NCBI GenBank assembly: GCA_900754775.1
Contig: CAAEDZ010000016.1
Coordinates: forward strand, 1-14,563
Length of the DNA stretch: 14,563 nt
Origin: Clostridia bacterium
GTDB lineage: Bacteria; Bacillota_A; Clostridia; Christensenellales; Aristaeellaceae
Direction: 5' to 3'
Shown: one piece after another, positions 1 through 7,900 of the stretch
Layout of the letters: each line of letters opens with the position of its first letter
Position numbering within the stretch: position 1 is the stretch's first letter
Made by a program: the position numbers and the translations under genes
Notes under the pieces: generated by a model
What the model was told of the DNA's origin: nothing
The model's input: only the letters and a program-made list of their open reading frames with translations
The model's database searches: none

Positions 1-2805
1 CGGCCCCCGCAGCAGCGCCCCGCGCCGCAGGGTCAGCGGCCCGCCCAGCAGGCGGCCATGCCTCCGGTCGGACAGCGCATGGCTCAGGCGGAAATGGAAG
101 GCGGCGCCATGCCGCGCCGCCAGGCCGGCCCGCGCCAGCAGCCCGCCCGTCCCGCGGACGAGCCGTTCCGCCGCCCCACCGCGTCGGTGGACAGGCCCCG
201 CTATGATTTTGAAGAAGACGAGGACTACGCGTCCCAGGAGCCGGAGCGCCGTCGCGGCGGCGTGCTGCTGCCCATCGTGATCGCGCTGCTGGTGGTCGGC
301 GCCCTGCTGGCCGGCATCTGCCTGCCCGACTGGGAAGGCATGGGCGGCGGCATCGGAAGCGCGATCGCTCCGGTCAAGTCCACGCTGGTGGGCGCCTTTA
401 CCAGCGTGAAAAACATGATCGTGCCTGAAGAGGACCCCATCAAGAGCTTCAGCGCCGCCGCGGCGGACAGCGCCGCGCCCACGCAGGTGATTTTCGCCGT
501 GCAGACCTCCAAGTCCGTCATGGGCCTGCGCATCGTGGACGATCTGGGCAACACCGTCTACGACGGCAATTACTCCACCGATAAGGAAGCCAGCGGCGAG
601 GTGATCTCCAACAGCAACGTGCTGCTGTGGAAGCCCTCCTGCACCATCGAGGATGCGTACAGCGGCGGCTTCACGGCCTATGCCCGCCGGCAGGACGGCG
701 TGGAAAGCGAGGGCTTCCCCGTATCCGCCCCGGTGACCATCTCCGCGCCCCGCGTGGTGGCGGAGCCCATGCAGGGCTTCACATGCGACACGTCCATCTC
801 CGGCGTGCCGGCGCGGCTGACCTTTACGCTCACCACCTCCACCGATGTGACTGCCGTGCGCGTGGTGGACAGCTACAACACCCCCGTCGTCAGCATGTAC
901 CTGACCGACCCGCAGAGCGAGGACGCCACGGTGACCGAAACCGGCGATCAGCGCCTGTGGACGCTGGGCGCGGAAGTAGCCACCGCGTATTCCGGCAGCT
1001 ATGACGCGCAGTATCAGCTGGACGGAGAGCTCAACTTTACCCCCTCCGGCATGAGCGTGGACGTGCAGCTGGGCAGCGAGCCCGTTGAGGAGACGAATGA
1101 GGACGAGGAGGAAGAAGAGCCGGCAGAGCCTACGCCCAGCCCGTCGCCCTCTCCCACGCCCAGCCCCAGCCCCACGCCCAGCCCGACGCCTTCTCCCACG
1201 CCGGTGCCCACCACCTCGCCCCTGCCTGACTTGAGCGCGGAGGCGGCTCCGGCGGCCCTGCCCGAGGAATTAACCCTGAAGGCCACGCTCTACAGCGGCA
1301 CCAAGACCATCGATAGCTTTACCCGCGAGCGGACCATCAACATGCTCAACGCCTTCACCACCACCGTGGGCGGCAGCGATTACGCGGGCTGGCGTCAGGC
1401 GGGCGTGCTCACATTCCGCAGCGGTCCGCTGCGCCAGAACGCGGCCTATGGCACGGTGGATGTGCAGTCCGCCAAGCTCAGCGAGGTATGGACCCAGCCC
1501 GTCGGTTCCATGAAGACCAACGAAAGCACCGTCTACGGCGTGACGGCTCCGGGTCAGCCCGTGATCGTCAAGTGGCCCACGGAGCTGCGCCAGCGCATGG
1601 GCATCAACGAAGAGATGAAGGAAGTCACCGCCCTCAAGGAGGTCATCGTGGCCGGGCAGGACGGATTTGTCTACTTCTACAACCTGCTCACCGGCGAGGC
1701 CACCCGCGATCCCATCGAGCTGGGCGCGCCCAGCCGCGGCGGCCTGTCCGTGGCCACCAACGGCACCCCCATTCTGGGCGTGGGCCAGTTCAACAGCCGC
1801 CTGGCCAACAAGACGGTCAAGAACGGCTACCACATCCTCAACCTCGTCACCAACGAGAAGCAGCGCCTCATCGCCGGAGACGGCAAGGACAAAAACAGCA
1901 ATTACAGCGGTTTCCTTGGCTCGGCCCTCTTTGACAGCGGCACCGGCACCATGATCGTCGGCGGCCAGAACGGCGTGCTCTACACCGCCGAGTTCGGCCC
2001 GGTCAAGGATACCTACAACTATCAGGCCAACGAGATCACCCTCTCCGAGACCATCCAGGGCTACAAGACCCAGGTCAAGGGGCAGGACCGCACCGATACC
2101 AACATCAACGCCAGCGTGGCCGTATACAATAACTACGTCTACTACGGCGATATCGGCGGCATCCTGCAGTGCGTGGACCTCAACACCCTCACCCCCGTCT
2201 GGGCCGTGGATACCGGCGACAGCATCGAATCCACGCCCGCGCTGGATGTGGAGGACGGCTCCGTGGTGGCGCTCTACACCGCCAACGCCATCGTCAACGG
2301 CGGCAAGAACGGCGTGTGCACCATCCGGCGCATCAACGCCCTCACCGGCGCGGAGGAATGGGCCTACGAGGTCCCGGATCTGGTCTATGCCAGCAAGCGC
2401 GACATCGGCGTATACGCCAGCCCCGTCGTGGGTCAGGGCGCCATCCGCGACCTGGTCATCTTCACCGCCACCAACGACGAGGCGGGCGCCAAAGTGATCG
2501 CGCTGAGCAAGGCCGACGGCAAGGTGGTCTGGCAGACCGCGCTGGAAAGCGCCACCCTCTCCAGCCCCGTGGCCGTCTACAACGAGGACGGCGACGCCTG
2601 GCTGATTCAGGCCGAGAGCAACGGCAAGATCCACCTCATGGACGCCACGGACGGCTCCATTCTGGATACGCTGACCCTCACCGGCGGCGAGGGCGAGGAA
2701 AGCACGCTGGCCATTGAGGGATCGCCCGCCGTGTACGGCAACCTGATGATCATCGGCACCACCGGCAAGGACGCCGGCGGCGTATACTGCATCAAGATCG
2801 AGTAA
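1..2805 (+). CDS. Membrane-anchored PQQ-like beta-propeller protein (5' partial)
   Basis: The reading frame is open from base 1 and no ribosome binding site precedes the first ATG at 58, so the gene probably starts upstream of the window. Numbering from ATG 58, residues 1-66 are a Pro/Gln/Arg-rich, then acidic, cytoplasmic tail. Residues 67-90 are one hydrophobic membrane segment after the basic stretch ERRR. Residues about 142-229 and 251-336 are two similar Ig-like beta domains. An acidic run (347-354) leads into a Thr/Ser-Pro linker (359-384). The rest, from about 450, is a propeller with PQQ-type blade ends such as DLNTLTPVW, NALTGAEEW and SKADGKVVW. The predicted form is a single-pass protein with its bulk outside the cell. 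PQQ-like repeats in such proteins are usually structural, so a scaffold or envelope role is likelier than an enzyme; this is inference. The stop lies 21 bases before plsX, so the two are probably co-transcribed. Confidence 0.85.
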   Translation, partial: RPPQQRPAPQGQRPAQQAAMPPVGQRMAQAEMEGGAMPRRQAGPRQQPARPADEPFRRPTASVDRPRYDFEEDEDYASQEPERRRGGVLLPIVIALLVVGALLAGICLPDWEGMGGGIGSAIAPVKSTLVGAFTSVKNMIVPEEDPIKSFSAAAADSAAPTQVIFAVQTSKSVMGLRIVDDLGNTVYDGNYSTDKEASGEVISNSNVLLWKPSCTIEDAYSGGFTAYARRQDGVESEGFPVSAPVTISAPRVVAEPMQGFTCDTSISGVPARLTFTLTTSTDVTAVRVVDSYNTPVVSMYLTDPQSEDATVTETGDQRLWTLGAEVATAYSGSYDAQYQLDGELNFTPSGMSVDVQLGSEPVEETNEDEEEEEPAEPTPSPSPSPTPSPSPTPSPTPSPTPVPTTSPLPDLSAEAAPAALPEELTLKATLYSGTKTIDSFTRERTINMLNAFTTTVGGSDYAGWRQAGVLTFRSGPLRQNAAYGTVDVQSAKLSEVWTQPVGSMKTNESTVYGVTAPGQPVIVKWPTELRQRMGINEEMKEVTALKEVIVAGQDGFVYFYNLLTGEATRDPIELGAPSRGGLSVATNGTPILGVGQFNSRLANKTVKNGYHILNLVTNEKQRLIAGDGKDKNSNYSGFLGSALFDSGTGTMIVGGQNGVLYTAEFGPVKDTYNYQANEITLSETIQGYKTQVKGQDRTDTNINASVAVYNNYVYYGDIGGILQCVDLNTLTPVWAVDTGDSIESTPALDVEDGSVVALYTANAIVNGGKNGVCTIRRINALTGAEEWAYEVPDLVYASKRDIGVYASPVVGQGAIRDLVIFTATNDEAGAKVIALSKADGKVVWQTALESATLSSPVAVYNEDGDAWLIQAESNGKIHLMDATDGSILDTLTLTGGEGEESTLAIEGSPAVYGNLMIIGTTGKDAGGVYCIKIE
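1132..1203 (+). repeat. Thr/Ser-Pro coding repeat (linker)
   Basis: About 24 codons alternate Pro with Thr or Ser. At DNA level this gives an imperfect hexamer repeat of the kind ACGCCC/AGCCCC. It follows an acidic run and separates the Ig-like pair from the propeller, so it is best read as an extended, stiff extracellular spacer. Such tracts vary in length by replication slippage. Confidence 0.8.
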
Positions 2806-2826
2806 CACAAGAGGAGCGTATCGGCA

Positions 2827-3855
2827 ATGAAGATTTATTTGGACGCGATGGGCGGCGACAATGCGCCCAAGGCTCCCGCGGAGGGAGCCCGGGAGGCGCT
2901 GGAGCGCTTTGACGGGCTGGAAATCGAGCTGGCCGGTCCCATCGAGCAGGTGAAGGCCGCGGTGGACGCCGCCTTTCAGGGCGCGGACCCCGCGCTGCGC
3001 GCCCGCCTCGTCCTGACCGACTGCCCCGAAGTCATCACCAACTGTGAAGCGCCGGTCATGGCCGTGCGCAGAAAGAAGCAGAGCGCCATCGTCGACGGCA
3101 TGCTCAAGCTCCGCGACGGCAAGGTGGACGCCTTCGTATCCGCCGGATCGACGGGCGCGGTGCTCTCCGGCGGCATGTTCCGCCTGGGCCGCCTGCGCGG
3201 TATCGACCGCCCGGCCCTCGCGCCGCTTTTGCCCAACGGCAAGGGCTATTTCCTGCTCATCGACTGCGGGGCGAATGTGGACTGCCGCCCCGAATACCTG
3301 CACCAGTTCGCCATGATGGGCAGCGCCTACATGCAGGGCATGCGCGGCATTCAAAACCCGCGCATCGGCCTGGTCAACAACGGCGCGGAGGCCGAAAAGG
3401 GCTGCGCCCTGACCAAGGAAGCCTACGCGCTGCTGGCGGCCGATCAGCGCCTCAACTTCGTGGGCAACGTGGAGGCGCGCGAAATCACCCATGACCAGGC
3501 CGACGTGATCGTGTGCGACGGCTTCGTGGGCAACGTGATTCTCAAGTTCATGGAGGGCGTGGCCGGAACTTTGATGGGCATCATCAAAAAGGAGCTGCTC
3601 AGCGATACCCGCAGCAAGCTGGGCGCGCTCCTGGCCAAGCCCGCCTTTGGCCGTGTGAAAAAGGCCATGGACTACAGCGAAGTGGGCGGCGCGCCGCTTC
3701 TGGGCGTGCGCGGCAACGTGGTCAAGGCGCACGGCTCCTCAAACGGCCACGCGCTGGCCTGCGCCATCGGACAGGCGGTGCAGATGATCCGCGGCGGCGT
3801 GGTGGAGAAGATCGAAGCGCTTCTGTCCCAGGGCGGAGAGCAGCCCGCCCAGTAA
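2827..3855 (+). CDS. plsX: Phosphate acyltransferase PlsX
   Basis: PlsX converts acyl-ACP and phosphate to acyl-phosphate, the acyl donor used by PlsY to start phospholipid synthesis. It is a peripheral cytoplasmic protein acting at the membrane. The 342-residue length is normal for the family. The N-terminus carries the hallmark DAMGGDNAP (residues 6-14). Around residues 104-125 there is a STGAVLSGG...GRLRGIDRPALAP block typical of the family. GFVGNVILK lies near 232 and GGAPLLGVRGNVVKAHGSS near 287, both characteristic C-terminal motifs. ATG 2827 is preceded by GAGGAG at 2811-2816 with 10 bases of spacing. The gene sits directly upstream of acpP, whose acylated form is its substrate. The fabD/fabG genes often found between them in Firmicutes are not present here. 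Confidence 0.97.
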   Translation: MKIYLDAMGGDNAPKAPAEGAREALERFDGLEIELAGPIEQVKAAVDAAFQGADPALRARLVLTDCPEVITNCEAPVMAVRRKKQSAIVDGMLKLRDGKVDAFVSAGSTGAVLSGGMFRLGRLRGIDRPALAPLLPNGKGYFLLIDCGANVDCRPEYLHQFAMMGSAYMQGMRGIQNPRIGLVNNGAEAEKGCALTKEAYALLAADQRLNFVGNVEAREITHDQADVIVCDGFVGNVILKFMEGVAGTLMGIIKKELLSDTRSKLGALLAKPAFGRVKKAMDYSEVGGAPLLGVRGNVVKAHGSSNGHALACAIGQAVQMIRGGVVEKIEALLSQGGEQPAQ

Positions 3856-3864
3856 CGTTCTGCG

Positions 3865-3881
3865 CGGGAGCGCCGCTCCCG
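3865..3881 (+). other. Hairpin in the plsX-acpP gap
   Basis: CGGGAGC (3865-3871) and GCTCCCG (3875-3881) form a perfect 7-bp GC-rich stem with a 3-base loop. No T-run follows, so it does not look like a classical intrinsic terminator. It may be an RNA processing or stability element that separates plsX from acpP expression. The short length makes chance possible in such GC-rich DNA. Confidence 0.4.
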
Positions 3882-3924
3882 AACCAGATAAGGCGTATCC
3901 CGCCATGATTTTGATTGGACGAAC

Positions 3925-3930
3925 AGGAGG
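3925..3930 (+). promoter_or_regulatory. acpP ribosome binding site
   Basis: A perfect AGGAGG lies 8 bases before ATG 3939. This fixes the acpP start at 3939 rather than the in-frame TTG at 3915, which lies upstream of the site. The strength of the site suits the high expression typical of acyl carrier proteins. Confidence 0.9.
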
Positions 3931-3938
3931 AAACAACC

Positions 3939-4166
3939 ATGGTTTTTGAAAAAGTGCGCGACATGATCGCTTCCCAGCTGCAGGTGGACGCTTCCACCAT
4001 CACCCCCGAAAGCCGCCTGGTGGAGGACCTCAAGGCCGACAGCGCCAACGTGATGGTGATGATTCTGGAGCTGGAAAGCGAGTTCGGCATCGAGGTGGAG
4101 GACGAAGTCATCCTGACCCTCAAGACCGTTGGCGACGTTGTGGACTACATCGAAAAGCACCAGTAA
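3939..4166 (+). CDS. acpP: Acyl carrier protein, divergent DSAN motif
   Basis: This 75-residue acidic protein has the size and helical pattern of a bacterial acyl carrier protein. Such proteins carry growing fatty acyl chains on a 4'-phosphopantetheine arm in the cytoplasm. The attachment serine is predicted to be S35 (codon 4041-4043) in LKADSAN. Family members almost always read DSLD here; this protein has Asp-Ser conserved but Ala and Asn after it. The following helix II reads VMVMILELESEF, so by alignment with E. coli ACP it also lacks the glutamate equivalent to E41. The C-terminus is typical (TVGDVVDYIEKHQ). ATG 3939 is chosen because of the AGGAGG at 3925. The position between plsX and rnc is the standard one for acpP. 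A specialised carrier protein is the main alternative, but context favours the primary ACP. Confidence 0.9.
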   Translation: MVFEKVRDMIASQLQVDASTITPESRLVEDLKADSANVMVMILELESEFGIEVEDEVILTLKTVGDVVDYIEKHQ

Positions 4167-4183
4167 CGCCCCCCGGCATTCAG

Positions 4184-4214
4184 GCGCCCCCAGCGGCACA
4201 CCCGTTGGGGGCGC
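4184..4214 (+). other. Strong hairpin in the acpP-rnc gap
   Basis: Bases 4184-4196 pair with 4202-4214 to give a 13-bp stem with one G-T wobble and a CACAC loop; the core is GCGCCCCCA against TGGGGGCGC. The + strand continues AGCCATCCCG and then an A-run, with no T-tract, so it is not a canonical intrinsic terminator. Likely roles are a partial terminator, a 3' stabiliser of acpP mRNA, or a double-stranded processing site ahead of rnc. These roles are inferred; the stem itself is plain in the sequence. Confidence 0.7.
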
Positions 4215-4230
4215 AGCCATCCCGTAAAAA

Positions 4231-4236
4231 AAGGAG
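4231..4236 (+). promoter_or_regulatory. rnc ribosome binding site
   Basis: AAGGAG lies 10 bases before ATG 4247. It selects this ATG over the in-frame TTG at 4205, which falls inside the hairpin at 4184-4214 and has no binding site. Confidence 0.85.
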
Positions 4237-4246
4237 CATCGTCAAT

Positions 4247-4906
4247 ATGCAGCGTTTGCAGCAAGCCCTGGGCTATGCCTTCCGGGACCCGTCCCACCTG
4301 CGCCTGGCGCTGACGCATCCCTCCACAAAGCTGCCGGACAACCAGCGCCTGGAATTTCTGGGCGACGCGGTGCTGGAGTTTTGCGTCAGCGACATGCTGT
4401 ACCAGAAATACCCCGACCTGCACGAGGGCGAACTGACCGCCCGCCGCGCCGCGCTGGTGTGCGAACGCACGCTCAGCGTGATTGCCCGCTCGCTGGACCT
4501 GGGCAGATATCTGCTGATGGGCCATGGCGAGGAGCAGACCGGCGGCCGCGAGAAGCCCAGCATTCTGGCCGACGCCATGGAGGCCGTGCTGGCGGCGGTC
4601 TATGTGGATGGAGGCTATGAAGCGGCGCGGGGGGTGATCCGCGTGCTGTTTCAGGAAGAGGAACGCCTGACCGCCTGGCGCGGCCAGGATGACAAGAGCG
4701 CCCTGCAGGAATACACCCAGGCCAACGGACTGGACCTGCCCGCCTATGAGATCGTGGCGCAGAGCGGCCCGGATCACGACCGGCGCTTTACCGCGCAGGT
4801 CAGCGTGCAGGGACGGGCCGTGGCCACGGGCGAGGGCAACAGCAAGAAGGCCGCCGAGCAGGCCGCCGCCAAGGCGGCGCTCAAAGCCTATCGGGGAGAA
4901 GCATGA
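4247..4906 (+). CDS. rnc: Ribonuclease III
   Basis: RNase III cuts double-stranded RNA, maturing rRNA precursors and processing mRNAs as a cytoplasmic homodimer. From ATG 4247 the protein has 219 residues, usual for the family. The nuclease domain (about 1-140) contains the signature RLEFLGDAVLEF (34-45) with catalytic-type E36 and D40. ILADAMEA (106-113) supplies the metal ligands D109 and E112. The C-terminal dsRNA-binding domain (about 150-216) runs from KSALQEYTQ to the GNSKKAAEQAAAKAAL helix. The residue before RLEF is Gln33, where E. coli RNase III has E38; the core ligands remain, so activity is expected. The stop overlaps the smc start in ATGA, implying translational coupling. Placement just before smc and ftsY is conserved in Firmicutes. 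Confidence 0.97.
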   Translation: MQRLQQALGYAFRDPSHLRLALTHPSTKLPDNQRLEFLGDAVLEFCVSDMLYQKYPDLHEGELTARRAALVCERTLSVIARSLDLGRYLLMGHGEEQTGGREKPSILADAMEAVLAAVYVDGGYEAARGVIRVLFQEEERLTAWRGQDDKSALQEYTQANGLDLPAYEIVAQSGPDHDRRFTAQVSVQGRAVATGEGNSKKAAEQAAAKAALKAYRGEA

Positions 4907-7900
4907 TGCGCCTTACCAGACTGGAGATATACGGATTCAAATCCTTTGCCAAGCGCACGGAGATCGTCTTTCCGCAGAATGTAACGGGCATCGTGGGCCC
5001 CAACGGCAGCGGCAAAAGCAACATTGGCGACGCGGTGCGCTGGGTGCTGGGCGAGCAGAGCGCCAAGATGCTGCGCGGCAACAGCATGGCCGACGTCATC
5101 TTCAACGGCACCGAAAAGCGAAAGCCCCTCAACTACTGCGAAGTGACTCTGGTCTTTGACAACACCGACCATCAGCTTCAGGCCCCCTTCGACGAGGTGA
5201 GCATCACCCGCCGCGTCTACCGCAGCGGCGACAGCGAATACCTCATGAACGGGTCCAACTGCCGCCTGAAGGACATCGTGGACCTGTTCCGCGATACGGG
5301 CGTGGGCAAGGAAGGCTATTCCATCATCGGTCAGGGCCGCATCGACGATATTCTCAGCCAGCGCAGCGAGGACCGGCGCGCCATCTTCGAGGAGGCGGCG
5401 GGCATCAGCCGCTTCCGCTCGCGCAAGGAGGAGGCCGAGGGCCGCCTCAAGCGCGCGGACGAGAATCTGGTGCGCGTGGTGGACGTGCTGGACGAGCTGG
5501 AAAGCCACCTCACCCCGCTCAAAAAGCAGGCCGATACGGCGCGTGAATACCTGACCCTGACCGATACGCTCAAGGAGCTGGACGTGCGCCTGTTTTTGCT
5601 GCGCCACGGACGGCTGACCGAGAAGGAGAGCGTGGCGGAGCAGGCGCTTTTGCAGGTGAGCGACGCGGTGAAGGAGGCCGAGCGGACGCTTGCGGAGCTG
5701 ACGGAAAAGCGCGAGGCGGGCGAGCAGCGGCAGGAGGAATTGCAGCGCGGGCTGAGCCGGGCGCATGAGTCGCTGCTGGCACAAAACGAGGCGCTGCACC
5801 AGGCGCGGGAGGCGCTGACCGCCGTAGAGAACCGCCTGAAGAGCGGAGAGGAGGCGCTGGAGCGCCTCTCCGGCGAGGAGGGGAGCCTGCGCGCGCGCCT
5901 GAGGCTGATCGAGGCCACCATGACCCAGAGCGACGGGGGGCTCAGCGAGGCCGAAAAGCTGCTCTCGCAGGCGCGCGAGGCGCTGGACGCGCGCAAGGCG
6001 GCCCATGCGGCCGCGACCGAAAGCGCGCAGAAGCTGGAGGACGAGCTCAGCGCGCACAAGGCGCAGATCATGGAGCGCCTGAGCCGCATGCAGAACGTGC
6101 GCACCTCGCAGGCGCGCCAGAGCGCCATGCAGCAGCAGATGAACACCCGCCGCGCCGAGATCACCGCCCAGCTGGCCGAGGAGGAGCAAAAGGAGCAGGA
6201 GCTCTCCGCCGCGCTTGAGCAGGCCGGCGCCAACCTCAAGGGGGAGCAGGACCGGCTCACGGGCCTCAGGGAAGGGCTGGAGACCTTCGAGCAGAGCACA
6301 AAGCAGCTGCTGGCCGATATTCTGGCAAAGCAGAAGCAGGCGCAGGAGGATCTGCAGAGCGTGCGCGCCATGGACACGCGCCTCAAGACGCTCAAGGAAT
6401 TGCAGGACGGCTACGAGGGATACCAGTACGCCGTGCGAAACGCGCTGACCTATGCGCGGCGCAGCGGCCTGAAGGGCGTGCACGACGTGGTGGCGATGCT
6501 CTTGCAGGTGCCGCGCGAATACGAAACCGCCATGGACATGGCCCTGGGCGGCGCGATGCAGAACATCGTGACCGAGACCGAGCAGGACGCCAAGGTTCTG
6601 ATTGACTACCTGCGCAAAAACCGGCTGGGCCGCGCCACGTTTCTGCCGCTGAACACCGTGCGGGGGCGCACCCTCAGCGCGCGCGAGCGCGAGGTGCTTT
6701 CCATGCCCGGCTGTATCGGCGTGGCCAGCGAGCTATGCGGCTACGACCCGATATACCGCGGCGTGGTGGAAAGCCTGCTGGGGCGCACCGTGGTGGCCAA
6801 AGACCTGGACAGCGGCATCGCCATCATGCGCGCGGGCGGACATGCCTTCCGGCTGGTGACGCTGGAAGGCGACGTGATGCACTCCGGCGGCAGCATGACC
6901 GGCGGCAGCATTCAGCAGAAGGCGCAAAACCTGCTGGGCCGCGAGCGTGAGATGAAGGAGCTGGCCGCGCAGCTGGAGGAAGTGAGCGCGCGGGCGCAGG
7001 CCGCCCAGGAGCAGGTGGCCCAGATGGAAAGCCGCCGCGCGGGCGAAAAGGAACGCCGCGAGCGCGCGCAGTACGAGCTGCACCAGCAGGAGATCGCCGT
7101 GGCGCGCGATACCGAGCGCCTCAAGGCGGCCCAGGCGGATTACGACGCGCACACCACGCGTCTGGACACCATGCGCGCGGCCATCGCCCAGCTGGACGAA
7201 AGCCTTGCGCAGATCGCGCGGGAGCTTCAGCGCATCGAGGCGCAGGGCGCGCAGGAGGAGGGCGACACCGACGAGATGAACGCCCGCACCGAGACGCTTT
7301 CCGCCGCGCTGGACAAGGCCCGGCGCGAGCGCGAGGCCGCGCAGGAGGCGCTGACCGACGCCATGCTCACCCTGCAGAACGCCGAGCACGACGTGGACCG
7401 CATCCAACGCGACCGGAAGCGTCTGGCCGGCGACAGCGAAAGCTGCCGTGGGGAGTTGGACGCGATCGCCAAGAAGCGCGAGCGCACCCGACAGGAGATG
7501 GACACGGCCCGGCAGGATGAAACCGCGGCGCAGGACGCCATCGCCGCCCGCGAGGGGGATGTGGAGGCCGCGCGCGCGCACGTGGCCGAGATGGAACAGC
7601 GCCGCGACGCGCAGCAGCGCGACCTCAGGGACCTGCAAGGCGACATCGACGCGGCGCAGCAGCTGTCCTCGCATGAAACGGAGCGCCTGCACCGTCAGGA
7701 GCTGGCATTGGGGCGTATCCGCGCGGATCTGAGCCAGCTCAGCGACCGGCTGTGGAACACCTACGAGCTCAGCTACGCCGGAGCGGAGGAAGCGCTCAGA
7801 GAGTATGACGCGCGCAAGGCAGGGGAAAGCGCCCCGGACGGCGAACCCTTATCCGCGCCCTTTGACGAAAACGCCGCCGACGAGGAGGCGCGCCGCATCC

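Noticed and set aside
1270..3732. 820-codon open frame on the - strand
   Set aside because: It runs antisense to two well-supported genes (propeller protein and plsX). Its His/Ala/Gly/Val-rich product has no recognisable motif. Long antisense frames are expected in GC-rich coding DNA.
3885..3925. Possible promoter in front of acpP
   Set aside because: A CATGAT element could serve as a -10, but no acceptable -35 lies 16-18 bases upstream. Not supported.
4184..4214. Hairpin after acpP as a standard intrinsic terminator
   Set aside because: No T-run follows on either strand, so I list it as a structured RNA element of unknown role rather than a terminator.
3739..4220. - strand open frames over acpP
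   Set aside because: They lie antisense to plsX and acpP, cross both hairpins and have no recognisable protein features.
4888..6483. 531-codon open frame on the - strand under smc
   Set aside because: It is the antisense shadow of the smc coiled coil: Leu/Ala/Gln/Arg low-complexity product and no domain.
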